A DNA stretch of 35,678 bases from Prado023 sp049688595 (lineage in GTDB: Bacteria; Actinomycetota; Actinomycetes; S36-B12; CAIYMF01), in the NCBI GenBank assembly GCA_049688595.1, contig JBAVLA010000041.1:1-35678 (forward strand), read 5' to 3'. The notes under the pieces were generated by a model. It was not told the origin of the DNA, searched no databases, and saw only the letters and a program-made list of their open reading frames with translations. The position numbers were made by a program, and so were the translations under genes. Shown here piece by piece: positions 14,001 to 21,700 of this stretch; within the stretch, counting starts at the first letter, position 1, and the number at the start of each line of letters is the position of its first letter.

Positions 14001-14006
14001 ACCATA
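14001..14006 (-). promoter_or_regulatory. -10 hexamer of a probable leaderless MATE promoter
   Basis: Read on the minus strand TATGGT is followed by CCACGG and then the GTG start at 13994. There is no ribosome binding site between them. Confidence 0.5.
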
Positions 14007-14033
14007 CCGGCACCGGCGACAGGACCGGAAATG

Positions 14034-14072
14034 GCGGATCCCCTCAGACGGGGGATGCATGAGGGGATCCGC
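14034..14072 (-). terminator. Terminator of the tRNA operon
   Basis: A perfect 12-bp stem (14034-14045 with 14061-14072, GCGGATCCCCTC and its complement) with a 15-nt loop lies two bases past the 3' end of tRNA-Phe. It separates the tRNA operon from the MATE gene downstream. Confidence 0.8.
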
Positions 14073-14074
14073 GG

Positions 14075-14148
14075 TGGCCAGGGGCGGGGTCGAACCGCCG
14101 ACCTTCCGATTTTCAGTCGGACGCTCGTACCAACTGAGCTACCTGGCC
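14075..14148 (-). tRNA. tRNA-Phe (GAA)
   Basis: The minus strand folds as a cloverleaf with acceptor arms GGCCAGG/CCTGGCC, anticodon loop CTGAAAA (anticodon GAA) on stem CCGA/TCGG, and a T arm containing GGTTCGACCCC. The discriminator base is A and the CCA end is not encoded. It is the third gene of a Glu-Asp-Phe cluster. Confidence 0.97.
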
Positions 14149-14174
14149 CTGGCTCCGGCAATCCGGAACCTCTG

Positions 14175-14248
14175 CGACCCCGACGGGACTTGAACCCGCG
14201 ACCTCCGCCGTGACAGGGCGGCGCGCTAACCAACTGCGCTACGGGGCC
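14175..14248 (-). tRNA. tRNA-Asp (GTC)
   Basis: Acceptor arms GGCCCCG/CGGGGTC (one G-U pair), anticodon stem CCGCC/GGCGG around CTGTCAC (anticodon GTC), and T loop GGTTCAAGTCC. Discriminator G; no encoded CCA. It lies 26 bp upstream of tRNA-Phe. Confidence 0.97.
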
Positions 14249-14322
14249 TTGCGTTGCCGCTCGGCTTGTTGCTACCAGTCCGAGGACTGTTCCGTGCATC
14301 CCCAACCCGTCCGGGCTGGTTG

Positions 14323-14395
14323 TAGCCCCAACGGGATTCGAACCCGCGCTACCGCCTTGAAAGGGCGGCGTCCTGGGCCGCTAGACGATGGGGCC
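14323..14395 (-). tRNA. tRNA-Glu (TTC)
   Basis: Acceptor arms GGCCCCA/TGGGGCT, anticodon stem CCGCC/GGCGG around CTTTCAA (anticodon TTC), and T loop GGTTCGAATCC. Discriminator A; no encoded CCA. It is the first gene of the operon, 74 bp before tRNA-Asp. Confidence 0.97.
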
Positions 14396-14444
14396 GGGTG
14401 GCTGGTGCCTTCCGGTTCTCCAGACGCCTGTCGGGGACGCGAAA

Positions 14445-14474
14445 AGCATACGGGAGCCGACGGCAAAATCCCAA
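14445..14474 (-). promoter_or_regulatory. Promoter of the tRNA-Glu-Asp-Phe operon
   Basis: On the minus strand TTGGGA (14474-14469) and TATGCT (14450-14445) are 18 bp apart, the best sigma-70-type promoter in the window. Transcription would start near 14438, about 43 nt before tRNA-Glu. Confidence 0.65.
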
Positions 14475-14604
14475 CTCGGCCATCGGCGCCCGCTGTGCGG
14501 ACGTCCAGCACTGCCGGTCGGGACCACGAGCAGCCTGCCGGCGGAGGTCCTGCTCCGGCCGTGGGCACTTCGCTTCCCGGTGCGCCATGCGGCAGGATGA
14601 TCGA

Positions 14605-14634
14605 CGCGTCCGCCCGCGTCCGCCCGCGTCCGTC
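14605..14634 (+). repeat. Triple 10-bp tandem repeat upstream of the WS/DGAT gene
   Basis: CGCGTCCGCC occurs three times in a row (third copy with one change) between 35 and 65 bases before the ATG at 14670. It lies in the promoter or leader of the lipid synthase gene, so copy-number change could affect expression. Confidence 0.8.
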
Positions 14635-14669
14635 GCCAGCGCGCGGGCCCCGACCCGAGGAGTGGTTCG

Positions 14670-16094
14670 ATGCCCGACCGCCTTAGCCCCCTGGACGTCT
14701 CCTTCCTGTACATGGAGGAATCCACGACCCCGATGCACGTGGGCGGCGTGGCGCTGTTCGAGGTGCCGGAGTCCGGCTTCGACTACGAGCGGCTCGTCCG
14801 GCTCATCCGCGACCGCATCAGCCTGGTGCCGCGCTACCGGCAGCGGGTCCGGTCGGTCCCCGGGCATCTGGCCAACCCGGTCTGGGTCGACGACGAGCAC
14901 TTCGACGTGACCTACCACGTCCGGCGCTCGGCCCTGCCCCGACCCGGGACTCAGGAGCAGCTGCACGACCTGGTCGCCAGGATCATGGGCCGCCCCCTGG
15001 ACCGGTCCCGCCCCTTGTGGGAGATGTACCTCGTCGAGGGCGTCGAGGGCAACCAGTTCGCGATCATCTCCAAGACCCACCACGCGATGGTCGACGGCTC
15101 CGCCGCGGTCGACATCGGCCAGGTGATCCTGGACACGACCCGGGAGCCGGAGCCAGTGCCGCAGGACGCCTGGCGGCCCAGCCGGGAGCCCAGCTCCGTC
15201 GAGCTCGTCGCTGGGGCGCTCAACGAGATCGTGCGCTCCCCCAAGGCGGTCGTTGACACCGTACGCTCCAGCATCCTCGACCTCCAGGAGACGGTGACCC
15301 ACATCGGCCGGAACGTGGTCGGCCTGGCCTCAGCCGCGCGAACGATCGTCCGGCCGCCCTCGTCCAGCCCGCTGAACGCGGAGATCGGAGCCGCGCGGCG
15401 CTATGCCACGACCACGGCCGACCTTGCGGACCTGAAGCGGATCAAGCATGCTCACGGCGGGACGATCAACGACGTGGTGCTGACCCTCCTGGCTGGCGCC
15501 CTCAGGTCCTGGATGATGACTCGGGGTGAGTCGGTGACCTCACGGACCAGCGTCCGGGCCCTGGTCCCGGTCAGCGTTCGCACGTCGTCGGACTCCTCGG
15601 GCAACCAGATCGCGGCCTTCCTGTGCGACCTGCCGGTGGGCGAGCCGGATCCGATCATCCGCCTGCAACGGGTCCGCTTCGAGATGGACATGCTCAAGGA
15701 GTCCGGGCAGATGCTCGGTGCGTCGGCGCTGGTGGGCGTGGCCTCGTTCACCCCGCCGACCGTCCACTCGCTGGGGGCGCGCGCCGTCTCGGGCCTGTCC
15801 CGGCGGGTCTACAACGTCGTCATCACCAACGTCCCGGGGCCGCAGTTCCCCCTGTACGCCGGAGGTGCGCTGATGCTGACGGCCTACCCGGTGGTGCCCC
15901 TGGCCCGCGGCCAGGCGGTCTCCATCGGCCTGACGTCCTACAACGGCGGTGTCTACATCGGACTGAACGCGGATCGTGGCGCCATGCCCGACGTCGGCGT
16001 GCTGGCGGAGTGCATCGACGACGCGATGGCCGAGCTGCTGGCGACCACCACGCCCACCGGCGAGCCGCTCCAGCCGATTGTGCCCACGGAGTAG
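14670..16094 (+). CDS. Wax ester synthase/diacylglycerol acyltransferase (WS/DGAT)
   Basis: Members of this family esterify fatty acyl-CoA to diacylglycerol or long-chain alcohols at the membrane, producing storage triacylglycerol or wax esters. The 474-residue length is normal. The catalytic HHAMVDG motif is intact (His137, His138, Asp142). Other family segments are LSPLDVSFLYMEESTTPMHVG at the start, PLDRSRPLWEMYLVEG, GGTINDVVLTLLAGALR, and TNVPGPQFPLYAGGA near the C-terminus. ATG 14670 is preceded by GAGGAG. A hairpin at 16116-16140 ends the unit, and a patatin-like lipase gene follows. Preference for wax ester or triacylglycerol cannot be judged from sequence. Confidence 0.93.
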   Translation: MPDRLSPLDVSFLYMEESTTPMHVGGVALFEVPESGFDYERLVRLIRDRISLVPRYRQRVRSVPGHLANPVWVDDEHFDVTYHVRRSALPRPGTQEQLHDLVARIMGRPLDRSRPLWEMYLVEGVEGNQFAIISKTHHAMVDGSAAVDIGQVILDTTREPEPVPQDAWRPSREPSSVELVAGALNEIVRSPKAVVDTVRSSILDLQETVTHIGRNVVGLASAARTIVRPPSSSPLNAEIGAARRYATTTADLADLKRIKHAHGGTINDVVLTLLAGALRSWMMTRGESVTSRTSVRALVPVSVRTSSDSSGNQIAAFLCDLPVGEPDPIIRLQRVRFEMDMLKESGQMLGASALVGVASFTPPTVHSLGARAVSGLSRRVYNVVITNVPGPQFPLYAGGALMLTAYPVVPLARGQAVSIGLTSYNGGVYIGLNADRGAMPDVGVLAECIDDAMAELLATTTPTGEPLQPIVPTE

Positions 16095-16115
16095 GCGAAA
16101 CCCAGCCACGTCCGT

Positions 16116-16140
16116 GCCCGGCGCGTCACGCCCGCCGGGC
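16116..16140 (+). terminator. Hairpin terminator after the WS/DGAT gene
   Basis: GCCCGGCG (16116-16123) pairs perfectly with CGCCGGGC (16133-16140) around a 9-nt loop, 22 bases past the stop codon. A TACAGT hexamer at 16142-16147 just after it could be the -10 box for the patatin gene. Confidence 0.55.
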
Positions 16141-16199
16141 GTACAGTAGATCCGCTCCCGGGCGGGTGAGGGGGCCGATGACCGCGGTAGGAGGCTGTC

Positions 16200-17195
16200 G
16201 TGGCTGACGCTGAACGACCGCGTCGTCGCGGCATCGTCCTTGGCGGGGGCGGCATCCTGGGCGGCGCATGGACCGTCGGAGCCCTGTCCGCGCTGCGGCA
16301 GGTGCACGGCTTCGAGCCGCGCGATGCAGAGGTCATCGTCGGCACATCGGCTGGGGCAGTCGTCGCTGCCCTCCTGGGTGCCGGAGCCACGACTGCCGAG
16401 CTCGAGGCCAAGGAGCGTGGCGAGCGCGTGCCCACCGGACCGATCGCGGGCTTCTCGTGGGACATCGCAGCCGTCACCGGTGGCGGCCGGCCGGCGATGC
16501 CGAAGCTCGCTCCGGGCTCGCGGACGCTCATGCGCACCGGACTGAGCCGGTTCCGCCGCATGCCGCCCACAGCCGTGCTCTCGGCGTTCCTGCCTACCGG
16601 GTCGAAGTCCCTCGAGCGGATCGCGCACCTGATTGAAGGGTTCACCCCGATCGGCGAGTGGTCACCGCATCCGCACCTGTGGATCGTGGCGATGGACTAC
16701 GACTCGGGCCGACGGGTCGCCTTCGGCCAGCCCACAGCTCCCGAGGCGCCCCTCTCGCTGGCCGTGCAGGCGTCGTGCTCCATCCCCGCGTGGTACAGCC
16801 CGGTGCAGATCGGCGGCCACCGCTACGTCGATGGCGGCGCGTGGTCGGCGACGTCCGTGGACCTCGTGGCCGACCTGGGCCTGGATGAGGTATATGTGAT
16901 CGCGCCGATGGTGAGCTTCCACTTCGACCGACCTGATCACCTTCTCGCGCGGCTGGAGCGGACCTGGCGGGTCCAGGTGACCAAGCGCTGCCTGCACGAG
17001 GTGGAGAAGGTGCGGGCAGGCGGCACTGACGTCACGGTCCTCGGTCCCGGCCCGGAGGACCTCGAGGCGATCGGGGGGAATCTCATGGCTGATGAGAAGC
17101 GGATCCACGTTCTGGAGACGTCGGTCCGCACGTCCATCGAGGCGCTGCGGGACCCCGACCACATGGGGCCGGACTACATGGCATCGGTCGACTGA
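16200..17195 (+). CDS. Patatin-like phospholipase family protein
   Basis: A probable cytoplasmic or membrane-associated acyl hydrolase of 331 residues with a Ser-Asp dyad. The oxyanion loop GGGGILGGAW (near residues 15-24), the nucleophile motif GTSAG with Ser50, and DGG with Asp211 are all intact, so it should be active. Start GTG 16200 has AGGAGG five bases upstream. Its stop overlaps the next gene's ATG (TGATG). The position right after a WS/DGAT gene suggests lipid-store turnover, but patatin proteins act on many lipids. Confidence 0.9.
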   Translation: MADAERPRRRGIVLGGGGILGGAWTVGALSALRQVHGFEPRDAEVIVGTSAGAVVAALLGAGATTAELEAKERGERVPTGPIAGFSWDIAAVTGGGRPAMPKLAPGSRTLMRTGLSRFRRMPPTAVLSAFLPTGSKSLERIAHLIEGFTPIGEWSPHPHLWIVAMDYDSGRRVAFGQPTAPEAPLSLAVQASCSIPAWYSPVQIGGHRYVDGGAWSATSVDLVADLGLDEVYVIAPMVSFHFDRPDHLLARLERTWRVQVTKRCLHEVEKVRAGGTDVTVLGPGPEDLEAIGGNLMADEKRIHVLETSVRTSIEALRDPDHMGPDYMASVD

Positions 17196-17551
17196 TGCGC
17201 GGCTACGTCCCGGTCGAGTGGCCGCTGCTCGAGGAACTGGCCAGGACCGCGGCACTCCCTGGCCCGCTGGCGGGGTGGTGCGTGGACCCTGTCTGGCGCA
17301 GCGCCGCCTCGGACGTGACCGAGGAGGAGTGGGAGTACGAGGCGCTGGCGACGGCCGCCGAGGACCTGGCTCCGGCCGGCGGCGCCGTCCTGGCGATCGA
17401 GGCCGCGGTGGTCCCCCCGGCCGTTGTCGACGGCCGCTTCGAACTGCCCGGTACCCTCGTCCTGGCCGATGTCCAGGCCGTGTTCAGCCAGGACCTGAGC
17501 TGGTTCGGCGTCCAGGAGATCGAGGACCTCCTGAGGACGCGACCAGCCTGA
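17195..17551 (+). CDS. Small conserved actinobacterial protein, probably DUF6912
   Basis: A 118-residue cytoplasmic protein translationally coupled to the patatin gene. The pattern MRGYVPVEWPLLEELARTAAL, then a WRSAA region, EEEWEYEALATAAEDL in the middle and ADVQAVFSQDLSWFGVQEIEDLL at the end matches my memory of the DUF6912 family, which has no assigned function. There are no membrane segments or obvious catalytic motifs. The assignment to this family is moderately certain. Confidence 0.65.
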   Translation: MRGYVPVEWPLLEELARTAALPGPLAGWCVDPVWRSAASDVTEEEWEYEALATAAEDLAPAGGAVLAIEAAVVPPAVVDGRFELPGTLVLADVQAVFSQDLSWFGVQEIEDLLRTRPA

Positions 17552-17590
17552 GACTGTGCCGAGCCTGAGACTGCGCCCGGCCGCCGCGGC

Positions 17591-18091
17591 TCAGCCGCCG
17601 TACCCTGCTGAGTACTCCTGCTCGGATTCCAGGGCCTTGACCGTCTCCGCCATCGCGGTCTCCTCGAGCTTGCCGCCGACGAGCGGCACGTGGGAGCGGT
17701 ACTCGGCGTTGAGGGTGAGCGAGGTCGCCTGCCCGGACGCGAGGAGTTCGAAGGTGCCCTCCATCGAGATCGGGGTCCCGACGAACTCAGTCACGAGATC
17801 GGCGGTGCGCCGGCCGTCCTCCGGCCGCGGCGCCGACCAGTTCACGGTCTCGATGACGTGGGCGGTGTCGCCGACGATCTTGCGCACCGCCGCGGGCACG
17901 CCGACGACGGGGTTGTCCCGTTCGAGGACGATCTGCGTGGCGCCGTCGGACTGGCTGCGGATCGTCACGACGGGGTTGGCGGCTCCTGCTGCCAGCAGCT
18001 TCCCCTCCTGGTACCGGACATCGGCGATCTGTGCCCATGCCCGGCCGATCGGCATGGGGTAGGTGATCGAGTGCGTCAGCGTGCGTGCCAT
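17591..18091 (-). CDS. DUF2505 family protein (second copy)
   Basis: A 166-residue protein related to its upstream neighbour. Shared elements are an N-terminal strand (TLTHSITYPMPIGRAWAQIAD), RYQEGKLLAAGAANP, a central VPAAVRKIVGD, and HVPLVGGKLEETAM near the C-terminus. The fold is expected to resemble lipid- or small-molecule-binding START-like proteins, and no function is known. ATG 18091 has AGGAGA upstream and only 13 bp separate it from the other DUF2505 gene, so they are one operon. The gene is convergent with the DUF6912-like gene. Confidence 0.8.
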   Translation of the reverse strand: MARTLTHSITYPMPIGRAWAQIADVRYQEGKLLAAGAANPVVTIRSQSDGATQIVLERDNPVVGVPAAVRKIVGDTAHVIETVNWSAPRPEDGRRTADLVTEFVGTPISMEGTFELLASGQATSLTLNAEYRSHVPLVGGKLEETAMAETVKALESEQEYSAGYGG

Positions 18092-18104
18092 GCCTCTCCT
18101 AGGG

Positions 18105-18599
18105 CTACTCGGCGAACCACCGCGGGGCTATCTCCTGCTCCTTGCGGATCGCACGCAGGAACTGCTCGCCGGCGATCTCCTCGAGCTTGCCGCCGACGAG
18201 GGGCACCGGGGACTTCGCCGTGATCGCCACCTGCAGCACCGCGCCGAACCCCTCCGGACGCAGTGACAGGGTCCCGTGGACCGTCATCGGCACGCCGGGG
18301 AACGTCGCCGCAAGCGTGCCGGTGCGCGAGCCGTCCCGAGCCGGGTTCGACCAGCTGTGGACCTCGCTGATCTCGATCGCATCCCCGACGAACCGCCGCG
18401 CCGCTGCCGGCACCGCGGCGGGGAGCTTGCGCGTGGACGAGATCACGGTCCCGGTGCCGCTGTGCCGGACGTCGGCTCGCACGTCGAAGGAGGCCATGTT
18501 CTGGTGCTTCCACGTGACGTAGCGCGCATCCGCCTGGGCGGCGAACACCACGTCAGGTGCGACGTCGAAGTGCATCGTCGCGTTGAGCTCCTTGGCCAC
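18105..18599 (-). CDS. DUF2505 family protein (first copy)
   Basis: A 164-residue START-like protein with the elements ATMHFDVAPDVVFAAQADARY, VPAAARRFVGDAIEISEVHSW, and SPVPLVGGKLEEIAGEQ. The C-terminal VPLVGGKLEE motif is identical in the two copies, while the rest has diverged, so the duplication is old. Start GTG 18599 has AGGAGG four bases upstream. It is divergent from the glutamate dehydrogenase gene. Function unknown; a hydrophobic ligand is plausible given nearby lipid genes, but that is inference. Confidence 0.82.
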   Translation of the reverse strand: MAKELNATMHFDVAPDVVFAAQADARYVTWKHQNMASFDVRADVRHSGTGTVISSTRKLPAAVPAAARRFVGDAIEISEVHSWSNPARDGSRTGTLAATFPGVPMTVHGTLSLRPEGFGAVLQVAITAKSPVPLVGGKLEEIAGEQFLRAIRKEQEIAPRWFAE

Positions 18600-18645
18600 G
18601 GATCCTCCTGCGGTCGGGGCGCGCCCGGTCGGCCGGGCTCCGACG

Positions 18646-18651
18646 ACTATA
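18646..18651 (-). promoter_or_regulatory. Candidate -10 box of the DUF2505 operon
   Basis: Read on the minus strand the hexamer is TATAGT, 46 bases upstream of the GTG start at 18599. It is a good -10 match; the -35 position is GC-rich. Confidence 0.45.
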
Positions 18652-18724
18652 GGCGTCGCCAGCCGGACGGCGCAGCGCGCGCCTTCCGGTAGGCCCTCGA
18701 GCGGCCCAACATGCGAGGGTTGCC

Positions 18725-21700
18725 ATGGAGGTCCTTGGGCAGGAGGGTTCCGCCGTGGGGTTCATCGAGGGGTACCAGTGGGCGTCACCCCGGGACGCCG
18801 CCATCGCCGCGCTGTTCTACCGGCATGTCGACCCGCATGACGTCTCAGGTCGTGACGAGGTCACCATGCGGGGCTGCGTCGAGGCCCTGATCGGGGCGGC
18901 GCAGGTGCGGGCCCCCAACCACGCGCTCGTCCGGGCGACGTATCCGACCGTCGCCGAGGATGGCTGGTCGTGCGGGCGGACCGTCGTGACGGTGATCACC
19001 GACGACATGCCCTTCCTGGTCGACTCGGTGACTGCGGAACTCAATCGACAGGGTGCGTCGATCCACCTGGTCGTGCATCCGATCGTCGCCGTGACCCGGG
19101 ACGACTCGGGTCGCCTCCTGACGGCGGAGTCCCCAGCCCTCGGCCCGGAGTCGGAGCCGGTCCTGCCCCAGATGGAGGCCGTCGGCGGGCTGGAGTCCTG
19201 GATGCACATCGAGCTGGACTGGCGCGGGGACACGGCAACGCTGGCCGGGATCGAGAAGGGCGTCGCCGGGATCCTTGCCGACGTGCGTCGCGCCGTCGAC
19301 GACTGGCCATGGATGGTGGCCGAGGCCCGTGGGCTGGCCGCCCAGTTTGTGGCCGCACCGCCGCGCCGCCTCGATCCCGACCAGATCGGGCAGACGATCG
19401 ACCTGCTCAACTGGCTGGCCGACGACCACTTCACCTTCTTGGGCTACCGGGAGTACCGGTTGGCCGGATTGGGCGGAGATCCAGGCGAGCTGGCCCTCGT
19501 CAGCGAGCCGGGCAGCGGGCTCGGGCTGCTTCGCTCCGACCGGGCCGAGTCGACGTCCTTCAAGGACATGCCGCCCCAAGTGCGCCAACGGGCCCGCGAA
19601 CCGCGCCTGCTGATCCTGACGAAGGCCAACCGGCGCTCGACAGTCCACCGACCGGTCTACCTGGACTACGTCGGGGTCAAGATCTTCGACCGGGCCGGGC
19701 AGGTCATCGGCGAGCACCGGTTCATCGGGCTGCTGTCCGCCTCTGCCTACACGCAGTCGGTCACGGAGATCCCCGTCATCGACCGCAAGGTCCGGCGGGT
19801 GCGGGAGGCGCTCGGATTCGGCCGAGCCACCCACGGTGGTCGCGACCTCATGCTGTTCCTCGAGACCTTCCCGCGAGACGAGCTGTTCGCCATCAGCACC
19901 GACGAGCTCATCGCCATCTCCGAGGCCGCCCTCAACCTGAAGGAGCGACGGGCGACGCGGCTGTTCCTGCGACGCGACGACTACGAGCGCTTCCTGTCGT
20001 GCTTGGTCTACCTACCCCGCGATCGGTACACGACCGACGTGCGGCTGCGGATCCAGAAGCTCCTGGTCGATCAGATAGGTGGCGCCAGCGTCGAGTACAC
20101 GGCGCGGGTGACCGAATCGGTGCTGGCCAGGCTGCACATGGTCGTGCGGATGCCGCGCGGCGTGGCGCTGCCAGCCGTCGATGCAGAGGCCCTCGAGGCC
20201 AGGATCGCCAGGGCTGCCCTGTCCTGGGAGGACTTGCTGGTCGTCGAGCTGGCGGCGGCATCGACAGAGGCGGACGCCCATGCGGTGCTGCGGCGGTACC
20301 CGGAGGGGTTTCCCGAGGCCTACCGCGCAAGCGTGTCCCCCGGCGATGCGGTGTCCGACCTGGCCGAGTTGGACCTGCTCACCGGCGACCGCCCGCTGGC
20401 CCTGTCACTCAAGCCGGCCGCTGCGGAGAGCGGCGCGCAGGCCAACGCCCGGCTGACCCTGTACGCGCTTTCGGACATCTCGCTGGCGCAGGTCCTGCCC
20501 GTGCTGACCAGCCTGGGCGCGCAGGTGGTCACCGAGCGGCTGTTCCGACTGACCCGCACCGAGCAGGGCGGCGCCGCAGTCGGCGCGTTCATCTACGACT
20601 TCGGACTGCGCGCCACGGGCGCCACCAGCCTGGCGCAGGTGAGGCGCCTCTGGGAGGAGGCGTTCCTGGCGTGCTGGTCGGGACGGGCGGAGATCGACGG
20701 GTTCAACGGTCTCGTGGCGGCGGCCGGCCTGGACTGGCGGCGCATCTCGGTCCTTCGTGCCTACGCCCGATACCTCCGGCAGGTCGGCTCGGCCTTCAGC
20801 CAGGAGTACATCGAGACGGCGATGCTGGCCAACCCGGGCATCGCAAGCTTGCTGGTGAAGGTCTTCCACGCCCGCTTCGACCCCGACCTGCCAGGCGACC
20901 GACGGGCCCAGGCCGATGAACTGCGCACGCAGATCGACCGTCAGCTGGAGGATGTGGCCAGCCTCGACCAGGACCGGATCCTGCGTTCATTCCTCGACCT
21001 GATCCGCGCGACATTGCGGACCAACCACTTCCAGGCCGACCGGCCGGCCCTTGCCATCAAGCTGTTCCCGGCGCATGTCCGCGACCTGGTCCACCCCCGA
21101 CCCAAGTACGAGATCTGGGTTTGCTCGCCGCGGGTCGAGGGAGTGCACCTCCGCTTCGGGGAGGTGGCCCGCGGGGGCCTGCGCTGGTCGGATCGTCGGG
21201 AGGACTTCCGCACTGAGGTCCTCGGGCTGGTGAAGGCCCAGGCTGTCAAGAACGCCGTGATAGTGCCGGTCGGAGCCAAGGGCGGGTTCTATCCCAAGCG
21301 TCTCCCGGACCCCGCGGGCGACCGGGAGGCGTGGCTGGCCGAGGGGACCGCGGCCTACCGGGTCTTCGTGGGCTCGCTGCTGGACCTGACCGACAACCTG
21401 GCCGGCTCGCAGGTCGTGGCTCCGGCGCGCGTGGTGCGTCATGACGGCGACGACACCTACCTCGTGGTGGCCGCGGACAAGGGGACGGCAACGTTCTCCG
21501 ACATCGCCAACGGCGTGGCCGCCGAGTACGGCTACTGGCTCGGGGATGCGTTTGCCTCGGGAGGCTCTGCCGGCTACGACCACAAGTCCATGGGGATCAC
21601 CGCCCGAGGCGCCTGGGAGTCGGTGAAGTCGCACTTCCGGGTGCTCGGCCGTGACATCGCCAACGAGCCGTTCACCGCCGTTGGCATCGGCGACATGAGC

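Noticed and set aside
18970..20919. A 649-codon frame in +1 within the glutamate dehydrogenase gene
   Set aside because: The sequence is Arg/Pro/Gly-rich with no domain, while the other frame encodes the conserved dehydrogenase.
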